DNA from: Natronococcus sp. A-GB7 | Lineage (GTDB): Archaea > Halobacteriota > Halobacteria > Halobacteriales > Natrialbaceae | NCBI RefSeq assembly: GCF_029688865.1 | Contig: NZ_JARUKV010000009.1 | Location: 62,001 to 126,000, forward strand | Direction: 5' to 3' | DNA length: 64,000 nucleotides | Shown: positions 17,271-25,407 of the stretch, in pieces | How positions within the stretch are numbered: the first letter of the stretch is position 1 | How the letters are laid out: every line of letters starts with the position of its first letter | The notes under the pieces: model-generated | What the model saw: only the letters and a program-made list of their open reading frames with translations | The model's database searches: none | What the model was told of the DNA's origin: nothing | Program-made: the position numbers and the translations under genes

Positions 17271-18530
17271 ATGAGCCAGGAGGCCGAACAGGAGCAATCC
17301 GACCGGAAGAAGTACGAGTTCCGGAAGGTCATCGAGGATCTCAAGGACTTCGACGGCTCCGGCACGCAGCTCGTCTCGATCTACATCCCCGAGGACCGCC
17401 AGATCAGCGACGTCGTCCAGCACGTCACCCAGGAACACAGCGAGGCGGCCAACATCAAGTCCAAGCAGACCCGGACGGCCGTCCAGGACGCGCTGACGAG
17501 CATCAAAGACCGGCTACGGTACTACGACACCTACCCGCCCGAAAACGGGATGGTGCTGTTCTCGGGCGCCGTCGACTCCGGCGGGGGCCGGACCGAGATG
17601 GTCACGAAGGTCCTGGAGAGCCCGCCCCAGCCCGTCGAGTCCTTCCGCTACCACTGCGACTCCGATTTCCTCATCGAGCCGCTCGAGGAGATGATGGCCG
17701 ACAAGGGTCTCTACGGGCTGATCGTCCTCGATCGCCGGGAGGCAAACGTCGGCTGGCTGAAGGGCAAACGGGTCGAGGCGGTCAAGTCCGCCTCGTCGCT
17801 GGTGCCCGGCAAGCAGCGGAAGGGTGGCCAGTCCGCCCAGCGATTCGCCCGGCTTCGACTCGAGGCGATCGACAACTTCTACCAGGAGGTCGCCGGCATG
17901 GCCAACGACCTGTTCGTCGCCAAACGGCACGAGCTCGACGGCATCCTCGTGGGTGGTCCGTCGCCGACCAAGGACGAGTTCCTCGACGGCGACTACCTCC
18001 ATCACGAGATCCAGGACAACGTGATCGGCAAGTTCGACGTCGCCTACACCGACGAGTCCGGCCTGAAGGACCTCGTCGACAACGCCGAGGACGCCTTGGC
18101 CGACGCCGAGGTGATGAAGGACAAAAAGCAGATGGAGGAGTTCTTCGAGGAACTCAACGCGGGCGACCTCGCGACCTACGGGTTCGAGCAGACGCGCCGG
18201 AACCTGATGATGGGGGCCGTCGACCGCCTGCTGATCAGCGAGGATCTGCGACGGGACGTTATCACCTACGACTGCGAGGAGTGTGGCAACACCGATCGCG
18301 AGGTCGTCGACCGACGGAAGGCGACGCCCGAGCACAGCTGTAGCGACTGTGGAAGCGAGGTCGAGGCGACCGAGGAGAACCGCGAGGACGCCATCGACCA
18401 CCTCATCGAGATCGCCGAACAGCGCGGCACCGAGACGAAGTTCATCTCGACGGACTTCGAGAAGGGCGAACAGCTCTACAACGCCTTCGGCGGGTTCGCC
18501 GGCATCCTCCGGTACTCCACCGGCGTCTGA
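17271..18530 (+). CDS. prf1: Peptide chain release factor aRF1
   Basis: A 419-residue archaeal/eukaryal class 1 release factor that reads all three stop codons in the ribosomal A site and triggers peptidyl-tRNA hydrolysis. The stop-codon-recognition loop NIKS is at about residues 61-64 and the catalytic GGQ at about 185-187, within PGKQRKGGQSAQRFARLR. The C-terminal domain carries a mini zinc site (CEECGNTD and CSDCGSE) and ends FGGFAGILRYSTGV. The length fits haloarchaeal homologues. It sits after argS in the same direction. Confidence 0.98.
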   Translation: MSQEAEQEQSDRKKYEFRKVIEDLKDFDGSGTQLVSIYIPEDRQISDVVQHVTQEHSEAANIKSKQTRTAVQDALTSIKDRLRYYDTYPPENGMVLFSGAVDSGGGRTEMVTKVLESPPQPVESFRYHCDSDFLIEPLEEMMADKGLYGLIVLDRREANVGWLKGKRVEAVKSASSLVPGKQRKGGQSAQRFARLRLEAIDNFYQEVAGMANDLFVAKRHELDGILVGGPSPTKDEFLDGDYLHHEIQDNVIGKFDVAYTDESGLKDLVDNAEDALADAEVMKDKKQMEEFFEELNAGDLATYGFEQTRRNLMMGAVDRLLISEDLRRDVITYDCEECGNTDREVVDRRKATPEHSCSDCGSEVEATEENREDAIDHLIEIAEQRGTETKFISTDFEKGEQLYNAFGGFAGILRYSTGV

Positions 18531-18665
18531 ACGCCGTAAGCACCGCCTACGACACCTTCCGTAACTGAACGGCTCGTTTTCGATCGCCTGCGACCCGTGA
18601 ATCCCTCCTTATCGAGGTAACGATCCCCGGGAGTTATCGCGTCGGCCCGACGCCCCTCGAGCACC

Positions 18666-19997
18666 ATGTGGTGGGACCGACAGTCACGACGATACGGACG
18701 TCGTCGCGTCCTCGGCGGTATCGCGGCCGGAACGGTGCTCGCGGCGACGTCGGGCGCCGTCGGTCGAACCCGAACCCGATCCGAAGACGTCGAGGTTCGG
18801 CTCCGCGAGACGAACGCGCCGGTCGCGGCCGGCGAGCGCCTCGAGGTGACGGCCGATCTCGAGGGCCGAACGACGTCGACCGTCGACGCGCGCCTCGTGG
18901 TCGGACACGATCCCGAGACGGTCGAGGAGCGATCCGTCGGCGTCGAGGCCGACGAGACGGCGTCGGTCACGATGGGGTACGAAACCCCCCGCGTCCGGCG
19001 CACCCAGTCGTTTCCGGTCAGAGTTGAGGCGGGGACCGACGCCGACCAGCGAACCGTCACCGTGGTTGGCACCGACGACGGCGAGAGCGCGGCGATCAGG
19101 CCCGACGCCGACGAGGTCACGGTCCGGCCGGGTACCACGGTGCTGTTCGAGGTCGCGACGGGACGACGGCTCGAGCCGACCGACCTCGAGTGGGAGGCCG
19201 ACGACGCGATCGCGGGCGACCTCGCGCTCGCGAACGACTACACCTTCCTGACGGGGACCGGGGCCTACCTCGCGGCGCCCGAAACGGCGGGCACCTACGA
19301 CGTCGACGCGACCGTCTCCACGGAGACGGGATCGGCGAGCCACGAGTGGCGCCTCGAGGTCGCTCCCGACGGTCGGGATCCTCCCGCGATCGAGTCGTTC
19401 GACAGCGACCCCGACGCGGACGCGACCGTCGGCGTCGACGACGTCGTCGAGAGCAGGCTCGTCGCGCGCGATCCCGAGGGGCGACTCGACCGCGTCGTCT
19501 GGATCGAGGGCCAGAACCGGACGGTGGTCCGGGTCGACGACCTCGAGGGGGAACGCGACGAGGCGACGCTTGCCCGGACTAACCCCGGCTGGATCGACGC
19601 CGGCTACCCGACCGGGGCGCGGGTCGTCTGCGAGGACGGCCGGACCAGCCCGGAGGCGTCGGTCGACGGCCCCGAGATCCGACCCCCGTTCGCGGTCGAA
19701 ATCGTCGGAACGAACGAACCCCTCGAGGGTGGCGATCGGCTCGAGATCACGGTCGAGGTCGAGAACGAGGGCGGGATGATGGCGGTCGGCGACACCACCC
19801 AGGAGCTCGAGCTCCTGGTCGGGACGGATCGCGAACGGGTCGACACCGCCGCCGTCACCGTGCCGTTCGGGACGACTGAAACTGTCGTGCTCGGGTACGA
19901 GACCTACCCGGTCGCCACCGCGGATACGTTCCCCGTTCGGGTCGAGAGCGCCGACGACGCGGCTGAACGTACCGTTACTGTCGACGCCAGCGGGTGA
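18666..19997 (+). CDS. Tat-exported surface protein with repeated Ig-like domains
   Basis: A 443-residue acidic protein. Its start, MWWDRQSRRYGRRRVLGG, followed by an Ala/Gly-rich hydrophobic stretch, is a twin-arginine signal. No lipobox Cys follows. The mature part is beta-rich and appears to contain a duplicated CARDB-like unit. One copy near residues 40-130 (TNAPVAAGERLEVTADLEG, then MGYETPRVRRTQSFPVRVEAG) is mirrored near 350-443 (TNEPLEGGDRLEITVEVEN, then LGYETYPVATADTFPVRVES). Between them lies another Ig-like module. It is likely a secreted or wall-associated protein; its partner is unknown. Confidence 0.8.
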   Translation: MWWDRQSRRYGRRRVLGGIAAGTVLAATSGAVGRTRTRSEDVEVRLRETNAPVAAGERLEVTADLEGRTTSTVDARLVVGHDPETVEERSVGVEADETASVTMGYETPRVRRTQSFPVRVEAGTDADQRTVTVVGTDDGESAAIRPDADEVTVRPGTTVLFEVATGRRLEPTDLEWEADDAIAGDLALANDYTFLTGTGAYLAAPETAGTYDVDATVSTETGSASHEWRLEVAPDGRDPPAIESFDSDPDADATVGVDDVVESRLVARDPEGRLDRVVWIEGQNRTVVRVDDLEGERDEATLARTNPGWIDAGYPTGARVVCEDGRTSPEASVDGPEIRPPFAVEIVGTNEPLEGGDRLEITVEVENEGGMMAVGDTTQELELLVGTDRERVDTAAVTVPFGTTETVVLGYETYPVATADTFPVRVESADDAAERTVTVDASG

Positions 19998-20028
19998 CGC
20001 TTTTGCACCTGGCCTGCGAAGGTATGGT

Positions 20029-20940
20029 ATGGGGGAACAGTACACGGTCCTCGTCGCGCTGTCGAACCCCGCGACTGTTGAGCAGCTCCTGCGAACGGCC
20101 TCGGACCTGGCGATCCGACACGACGGCCGCATTCACGCGATCGCGATCGAGCACAAGCCGGTTAGCTCGCCGTTCCTGCTGTTCTCCGACGATCACATCT
20201 CCGCGGAGTACGCCGAGGAGAGCACGCAGCTGCTCGAGCGAGCCGAGGACGTTTCGGACGTGCCGATCACGACCGACCTCCGGGTCGACAGCGACGTGCC
20301 GGGAGCCATCCGGGACGCCGTCGACGAGGTCGGGGCCGACGTCTTGCTCATGGGGTGGCGCGAACGCGCCAGCACCGCTGACGCGGTGCTGGGCACCTCC
20401 GTCGACCCTGTACTGCGCCGACCGCCGTGTAACGTGCTGGTCGAACGGATGGGGACGGTCGCTGACGGCGTCGACAGCGTGCTGGTCCCGACCGTCGGCG
20501 GGCCCCACGCCGGCTTGGCGAGCGACATCGCCGCCGCGATCGCCGCGATGAACGGGGCCCGAGTCACCGTCCTCTCGGTGGTGACCGACGAGGGACCGAT
20601 GGCGGACCGAGCTACCGCACAGCGTCGCCTTCGCCGCGCCGCAGCGTCGTTCCCGGCCGTTCCGGTCGACCAGCGGCTCGTCGAGGCTCCCTCCTCGGCG
20701 ACGGGAATCCTCGAGGCTGCGACCGAGCACGATCTGATCGTGCTGGGCGCGACCGGGACCGGGCTGATCCGTCCGCCGGTGATTGGCTCGGTCGCGGACG
20801 CCGTCGGCCGCGAAGCGGAGTGTCCGGTCATCATCGCCAAGCGTCGGGCGGAGTCCCGACTCGATCGGCTGCTCGAGCGGGTCGGGTCGCTCTCCGGGTC
20901 GGTCAGAGCGTCCCCCGAAGACGGACGGCGTCGTCGGTGA
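20029..20940 (+). CDS. Universal stress protein, two UspA domains
   Basis: A 303-residue tandem UspA protein. The first domain (about 5-140) is followed by a second (about 145-285), which keeps the nucleotide-binding signature as VLGATGTGLIRPPVIGSVAD, a variant of GxxGxxxxxxGS. The first domain has LMGWRERASTADAVLGTSVD instead. Usp proteins are cytoplasmic stress-linked proteins, some binding ATP; no specific role can be given. A TATA-like gcttttgc lies about 26 bases before the start. The 3' end overlaps the convergent PRC-barrel gene by 38 bases. Confidence 0.88.
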   Translation: MGEQYTVLVALSNPATVEQLLRTASDLAIRHDGRIHAIAIEHKPVSSPFLLFSDDHISAEYAEESTQLLERAEDVSDVPITTDLRVDSDVPGAIRDAVDEVGADVLLMGWRERASTADAVLGTSVDPVLRRPPCNVLVERMGTVADGVDSVLVPTVGGPHAGLASDIAAAIAAMNGARVTVLSVVTDEGPMADRATAQRRLRRAAASFPAVPVDQRLVEAPSSATGILEAATEHDLIVLGATGTGLIRPPVIGSVADAVGREAECPVIIAKRRAESRLDRLLERVGSLSGSVRASPEDGRRRR

Positions 20941-21148
20941 TCTCCTCGATGCTTCCCGCGTCGAGGGGGTGGGCGGCCGTCCCGTCGGGTCGAAGGCCGA
21001 GTTTGGCTTGCAGCGTGGTCACGATCGTCGGATCCGGATCGACGTACCCGTGGCCGTCGTCGACCCGGACGAGTCGGCCGACCGCGGTCCCGTCGGCGTT
21101 CAGCACGCGTTTTCCCTCGTCGACGCTCGTGAGCTCCGTTCGTTCCAT
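20903..21148 (-). CDS. PRC-barrel-like small protein
   Basis: An 81-residue protein with PRC-barrel character: VDEGKRVLNADGTAVGRLVRVDDG followed by YVDPDPTIVTTLQAKLG and a C-terminal strand ending DDAVRLRGTL. PRC barrels bind proteins or RNA (RimM, photosynthetic reaction-centre subunit H). A paralogue with the same layout lies about 30 kb away at 51529-51771. The ATG was chosen over an upstream frame extension by matching the paralogue. Its 3' end overlaps the universal stress protein gene tail to tail. Confidence 0.75.
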   Translation of the reverse strand: MERTELTSVDEGKRVLNADGTAVGRLVRVDDGHGYVDPDPTIVTTLQAKLGLRPDGTAAHPLDAGSIEEITDDAVRLRGTL

Positions 21149-21351
21149 ATCGAATCGTTCGTGACCGCCTCGCGCCGTCACCGAAACGACTCGAGGATGG
21201 GTTTCGTCGCGGATAAAGCGAGGAAACCGTTTCCGACGGCTCCGGGAACGGTTGCAGCCGTTCGGCGGGTCAAGCCGACGTTAGGTGCAACGTAACGGTT
21301 CCCCGGTCGTTCAACACGGCGTTGAGGGATCGAACGCGCGGTAGTCTAACG

Positions 21352-21675
21352 CTACTGGCGCAGTCCCGAGACGCAGTTCCAGCAGTAGGTGAACGTCTGA
21401 TCGGCGTCGTTCCTGGCGCCGCAGTGTGGACACCTGATCGTCTCCCCGTCGACGTCGACTTCGGCCTCGCCGTCGTCGGGGTCGCCGACGCCGTCCGGCG
21501 CCGAGGGGTAGCGGTCGGTGCCGGGCGAGGAGCGGGACTGGCTCCGACCGGGGTCCGCGACCGACGGCGACTGGACACCGTCGCCGTCCTCACGGCGGAC
21601 GTAGACGTAGTACAGTAACAGATGCAGGAGGGCAAACAGCACCACGTAGCCGACGAGCCAGCCCCAGAGCTCCAT
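21352..21675 (-). CDS. Membrane-anchored zinc-ribbon protein
   Basis: A 107-residue protein: one N-terminal membrane helix (MELWGWLVGYVVLFALLHL), a low-complexity Ser/Asp/Pro-rich linker, and a C-terminal zinc ribbon CPHCG and CWNC. This layout matches a haloarchaeal family that I recall as DUF7577, though I cannot confirm the number. A cytoplasmic zinc ribbon tethered to the membrane suggests a protein- or nucleic-acid-contact role, but no partner is visible. ATG 21675 was chosen over a TTG at 21696. Confidence 0.75.
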   Translation of the reverse strand: MELWGWLVGYVVLFALLHLLLYYVYVRREDGDGVQSPSVADPGRSQSRSSPGTDRYPSAPDGVGDPDDGEAEVDVDGETIRCPHCGARNDADQTFTYCWNCVSGLRQ

Positions 21676-21791
21676 CACCGTGTGATACGGTCTCAACGCA
21701 CTTGGGTATTCCCTCCCTCATCGCGCCGTGACAGTAGTTGGTCGCTGAACGAGCCCCGATTCGGCTCTCGGCCCGACTCGTCGTCTCGGGG

Positions 21792-22691
21792 CTACTGCGG
21801 CGGGCGGAGATCGCGCTGGAACTCGTCGAAGACCTCGAGATCCTCGGGCAGGTCGTACTCGAGGTGGCGCTGTTCCTGGCGGTTGACGCCGGCCTCGTCG
21901 ATCGGGGTGGCGACGTCCTCCCAGCCGGGTTTGATCTTGACGCTCTTGGCGGGCATGCCGATGGCGATGTGGTGGGCCGGAACGTCGTGCTGGACGATCG
22001 CACGAGCGCCGACGATGGCGTTCTCGCCGACCTTGCAGCCGGCACGGACCATCGAGTCGTAGGTCAGTCGAACGTCGTCCTCGACGATCGTGTGGTAGTT
22101 ACGAACCTCGGTCTGGTCGACGACGTCGTGGTCGTGGCTGTAGACGTGGACCCCGTCGGAGACCGAGACGCGGTCGCCGATCGTCAGCTTCCCGCGGTCG
22201 TCCAGGTGGACATCGTCGTGGACGACGGTGTTGTCTCCGATCGAGATGTTGTGGCCGTAGGTAAACGTCACGCCCTTGAAGAACCGGCAGTTCTCGCCAC
22301 ACTCCTCGAAGAGGTGGTCGGCGAGCATTCGTCGAAACCGTAGCGCGAACTCGACGTTGTCCGCGATCGGCAGGCTGTCGAACTGCCGCCAGAGCCACTG
22401 GATGTGTTTCGAGTGGCGGAACTGTTCTTCGTCCTTCTCGGCGTAGTACTCGCTCTCCAGGGTGGTGTTGCACGGATCGTAGCTCTGGAGGCGGACCCGT
22501 TCGGCCGGTGTCATCGACTCGCCCCCCTTCCAGCGCTCGTAGGCCTCCCGGTCTCCCGAGAGGTCGATCAGCACGTCCTCGACGACCGAGCACGTATCCT
22601 CGTCGCTCGAGAGGCGCCGATCGACCTCGTCGATGAACTCGCGCATTCCTGCTTCCGCCTCGTCGGGAAGCGAGACGTCCCGCTTTGTCAT
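21792..22691 (-). CDS. Hexapeptide-repeat acyltransferase
   Basis: A 299-residue protein of the left-handed beta-helix acyltransferase superfamily (maltose/galactoside O-acetyltransferase type). The N-terminal 110 residues are helical and acidic. The hexapeptide region spans about 130-250: NISIGDNTVVHDDVHLD, KLTIGDRVSVSDGVHVYSHDHD, GCKVGENAIVGARAIV, then DVPAHHIAIGMPAKSVKIKPGW. The catalytic His is probably in YSHDHD. It transfers an acetyl group from acetyl-CoA to a sugar-like acceptor that is not identifiable. The extended N-terminal domain is longer than in maltose acetyltransferase. The ATG is clear. Confidence 0.88.
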   Translation of the reverse strand: MTKRDVSLPDEAEAGMREFIDEVDRRLSSDEDTCSVVEDVLIDLSGDREAYERWKGGESMTPAERVRLQSYDPCNTTLESEYYAEKDEEQFRHSKHIQWLWRQFDSLPIADNVEFALRFRRMLADHLFEECGENCRFFKGVTFTYGHNISIGDNTVVHDDVHLDDRGKLTIGDRVSVSDGVHVYSHDHDVVDQTEVRNYHTIVEDDVRLTYDSMVRAGCKVGENAIVGARAIVQHDVPAHHIAIGMPAKSVKIKPGWEDVATPIDEAGVNRQEQRHLEYDLPEDLEVFDEFQRDLRPPQ

Positions 22692-22949
22692 ACAGAGCCG
22701 TTTTGCCCGCGGAGGTGATAGGAGTTCGGTTGTCGGTTCGTCTCCCCGGTGATTCTCCGATCGGTTCCGGTCCCGAGTACAGCGGAGCCGACGGACTCGA
22801 TCGGCCTCCGCCGGTTGCCAAACGCCGACGCCGACGAGTTCACGCCAGGCGAGTTCGGGGGGAGAGCTCGTCGAGACTCGCGGACTGAAGGAGCTCGTGG
22901 CCGACTGACCCCGCCGCAACGCGAGACCCGAAGCGGGGACTGATCACGT

Positions 22950-22958
22950 AATTATATA
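22950..22958 (+). promoter_or_regulatory. Orphan TATA-like box
   Basis: The run aattatata is one of the most AT-rich spots in the window, but no protein gene starts downstream on the plus strand. It is nearly symmetrical, so the minus strand is also possible. It may drive a short RNA ending at the hairpin at 23039-23057. Confidence 0.45.
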
Positions 22959-23038
22959 CGTCGGGCCCGACACCTCCCGCACGCACCACGGGGTGCTGTG
23001 GGGGGTGTTGAGTTGGATGCCACCACTCTCTCACGAGA

Positions 23039-23057
23039 CTGCTTCATCCCGAAGCAG
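23039..23057 (+). terminator. Hairpin, possible transcript end or mobile-element remnant
   Basis: A perfect 7-bp stem, ctgcttc / gaagcag, closes a 5-base loop. A T-rich stretch (cttctgttatt) follows, which is unusual in this GC-rich genome and terminator-like on the plus strand. Confidence 0.35.
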
Positions 23058-23126
23058 GCTTCTGTTATTCGTCCGTGGACGTGAGCCCGTCGCCGACCGC
23101 TCCGCGCCGTTTCGCCGCCCTCGTAG

Positions 23127-24554
23127 TCACTTCGAGAGCGCGCGCTCGACGGCCTCGGCGACCTCGAGGGCCTTCTCCCCCAGCGGCGTCGCGACGAGGC
23201 CGTCGTCCATCGCCGCCTCGAGCTCCTCGCGATCGACGATCTCGACCGCGCCGTCGGGCGTGCGGATCACGTCGACGTAGAGGTCGACGTAGCGCACGCA
23301 GTCCGGGAACAGCTCGAGGGGCGTACAGACGTTGACGTAGGTCCCCTTCGCCGACCCCTCGCTATTCCTGTAGGTCGTCGGATACCACCACCGCCCCTCG
23401 CGGAACTTCGTCACCGCGACGTCGCCGTCCTCCTTGGGAACGTCGAGCGCGTCGTAGGTCCCGCCCCCGCGCATCGAGCGCTCGAGCGTGATCGTTCCCT
23501 CGGGCTCCCAGCCAGTGACGTCGCCGTAACCCAGCGAGATCAGCCTGCCGTCGGGTTTCCCGTGGCCGATCTCGAGGCGGTCGCCCTCGAGGGGGCCGAA
23601 CTGCCGGGAGACGGCGTCGAAGGGAAACTCGCCGCCGAACCCGTTCGACCCGCAGACCGCCTCCGCGAAGTCGACCGCCGCGCTCGCGGCTCGGTCCGCC
23701 GCTTTGGTCCGGTGGTGGCCCGGCATCGTCGACTCCACCTCCCGGCGGTGCTCGTCGAGCGCGAAGCGGGAGTCGCGACCGAACCAGAGCCAGCGGGTTT
23801 CTTCGGGCGCCGCCAGCCGATTCGGCGATCCGGGTTCCTCGGGTGCCTCGACGAGCGCATCCTCGAGCCCGCGGGCGCGCTCGACGGCGTCCTCGAGGGC
23901 CCGTTTCATCGCCGCGAGGTCCGCGTCGGCGGCTGGCCGGTGCCAGCGCAGCCCCCAGCCCTCGGGGACGTCGACCGAGAGGAGATCGGTCATCCCGACC
24001 AGTTCCTCGGCTCGCTCCCCGCGAAGACTCGCGGAGACGCCGCTTCGATCCCGCGAGAGCGTACAGAGCCCGCCCGCGGCCTCGAGCCCCGGAGCGACCC
24101 GGGGATCGTCGTCGTCCCACGGCGGGGTCGGTTCGCGAACCTGCACGCGGTAGCGGTCCCCCGAGTCGACGTAGCCGTCGACGTCGTCGTACTCGAGGTA
24201 GCCCCGGCGGCCGTCGCCGAGGTCGACGACGGCGCCGCCGCCGCCCTCCGCCTCGAGCACTTCGGCGTCGAAGACCGCGCCGCGAGGGGCGTCGTCGTCC
24301 CAGCGAAACGTATCGACGGCGAGCTCTTCGGCCCTCGAGACGGCCGTTTCGACCGCGTCGGGGTCGCCCGACACCTCGACGCCCTGTCTGTCGCGGGTCG
24401 TCTCGAGCGAGACGTCGGCGGGCGCGGCCGCGAACGACTCTTCCTCGAAGCGCTCGCGGATCGGGTCGGAGGCCTGGACGACCTCGAGCCCGTCGTCGTT
24501 CAGTAGCTGCGTCAGCGCCGTCGTGTAGATCCCTCGCACTCGAGCGGTCGTCAT
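23127..24554 (-). CDS. fau-1: RNA-binding protein FAU-1 (RNase E/G-like, DUF402)
   Basis: A 475-residue protein of the archaeal FAU-1 family, RNA-binding proteins with RNase E/G-type activity reported in thermococci. An S1-like RNA-binding domain lies at about 90-150 (RGAVFDAEVLEAEGGGGAVV, then RRGYLEYDDVDGYVDSG). The C-terminal DUF402 domain spans about 310-460, including YPTTYRNSEGSAKGTYVNV, CVRYVDLYVDVIRTPDG and ELEAAMDDGLV. Its likely role is rRNA or mRNA processing in the cytoplasm. It starts 43 bases after the upstream small gene on the same strand, which suggests co-transcription. Confidence 0.9.
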   Translation of the reverse strand: MTTARVRGIYTTALTQLLNDDGLEVVQASDPIRERFEEESFAAAPADVSLETTRDRQGVEVSGDPDAVETAVSRAEELAVDTFRWDDDAPRGAVFDAEVLEAEGGGGAVVDLGDGRRGYLEYDDVDGYVDSGDRYRVQVREPTPPWDDDDPRVAPGLEAAGGLCTLSRDRSGVSASLRGERAEELVGMTDLLSVDVPEGWGLRWHRPAADADLAAMKRALEDAVERARGLEDALVEAPEEPGSPNRLAAPEETRWLWFGRDSRFALDEHRREVESTMPGHHRTKAADRAASAAVDFAEAVCGSNGFGGEFPFDAVSRQFGPLEGDRLEIGHGKPDGRLISLGYGDVTGWEPEGTITLERSMRGGGTYDALDVPKEDGDVAVTKFREGRWWYPTTYRNSEGSAKGTYVNVCTPLELFPDCVRYVDLYVDVIRTPDGAVEIVDREELEAAMDDGLVATPLGEKALEVAEAVERALSK

Positions 24555-24597
24555 CGTCGCCCCCCCGCAAGCGGCGGTTCGGTTCCCGACACGGCGA

Positions 24598-24975
24598 TCA
24601 CCGAAGCGTCTCGCGGTCGGGCGCGAACCGGACCCGGTCGTGGATCGTCGGCCCCAGCGTCAGCTCGACGGAGCCGTCCGACAGCACGCGCCCGTCCTCG
24701 ACGTAGACCCCCCACGTGTCGAAGCGGAGCCAGCCGCGCATCTCGTCGGCGTGGGTCGTCAGATCGAGATCCTCGACGGCGTGTTCGGGGTAGTCGGCGC
24801 TCGAGTGGGCCATCTCCATGTCCGAGTACACCGTCTCGTGGGCGTCGAAGAAGGCCTCGAGCGCGTCGGCGTCCTCCTCGACGGCCTCGACGACCGCCTC
24901 CGAGGCGGCCCGGAGCTCGTCGGTCTCGAGGCCGACCTCGCGAAGCGCCCGCTGCGTTCGCTGATCGAAGTGCAT
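24598..24975 (-). CDS. Conserved haloarchaeal hypothetical protein
   Basis: A 125-residue acidic soluble protein starting MHFDQRTQRALREVGLETDEL. An N-terminal helical half is followed by a strand-rich half with GWLRFDTWGVYVEDGRVLSDG and TIHDRVRFAPDRETLR. From memory it resembles a haloarchaea-restricted family numbered DUF7532, unverified here. Its position directly upstream of fau-1 with the same orientation hints at a link to RNA metabolism, but that is inference from position only. Confidence 0.75.
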   Translation of the reverse strand: MHFDQRTQRALREVGLETDELRAASEAVVEAVEEDADALEAFFDAHETVYSDMEMAHSSADYPEHAVEDLDLTTHADEMRGWLRFDTWGVYVEDGRVLSDGSVELTLGPTIHDRVRFAPDRETLR

Positions 24976-25114
24976 GCGGAGGCGTTGGCACGGCACCCCT
25001 TTGTGCGTTCGGTTCGTCGGCCGACCGCTCGGTCGTACCGTCTGGCGTACGTCGTTTCCGGAGCGATCGCTGGGCGGATCGAATCTCTCGGAGAGGCAGT
25101 TACGGCAGCCCGTC

Positions 25115-25270
25115 TCAGTCGTCGGCGGCGAGACCGGTTTCGGCCGGCGACGAGGCGTCGTCGGCGCTGGCGGGCGTCGCCGACTCGGTTGCGTTCTCGG
25201 TCGTCTCCTCGGTCTCGTCCTCGGGACCCGGCGGGGCGGTGTAGTGGATACCGCGACTCGCGTTGTACAT
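25115..25270 (-). CDS. Small acidic protein, 51 residues
   Basis: A short frame beginning MYNASRGIHYTAPPGPEDE and continuing with a Glu/Thr/Ala-rich acidic tail that ends GLAADD. The codon choice is strongly haloarchaeal: GC at third positions, many GAC and GAG codons. It is followed by a clean TGA. An N-terminal aromatic/basic segment with a disordered acidic tail looks like a real small protein rather than noise. A TATA-like cttatg lies near 25300 on the minus strand. No function is recognised. Confidence 0.6.
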   Translation of the reverse strand: MYNASRGIHYTAPPGPEDETEETTENATESATPASADDASSPAETGLAADD

Positions 25271-25373
25271 CGTGACCCGTTCTCACGATCGAGTGCACAT
25301 AAGCCCGATCCTAATACCTATCATGAGATCTGATATCATACTAGGACGCACCGGCCCGGACTGCGGCGTGCCG

Positions 25374-25381
25374 AACTATTA
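25374..25381 (+). promoter_or_regulatory. TATA-like box of the PrsW-type gene
   Basis: The run aactatta is centred about 30 bases before ATG 25408 and fits a leaderless transcript. Confidence 0.5.
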
Positions 25382-25407
25382 CCGGGCAGGGCGGAGTATC
25401 CTGCCGC

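Larger units (their letters stand above)
22692..23126 (+). other. 435-base intergenic region with promoter-like and hairpin elements
   Basis: No convincing full gene. It holds a strong TATA-like aattatata, a perfect palindrome gtcgggcccgac just after it, a 5-bp hairpin and a 7-bp hairpin. One plus-strand frame ends with the protein-like run DATTLSRDCFIPKQAS, up to a TGA near 23083. The remainder shows nothing I can name. Confidence 0.5.

Noticed and set aside
22993-23280. A 95-codon plus-strand frame in the intergenic region.
   Set aside because: It overlaps the end of the FAU-1 gene and has no protein character beyond the first 30 codons. A different frame there is more protein-like and is reported as a possible remnant.
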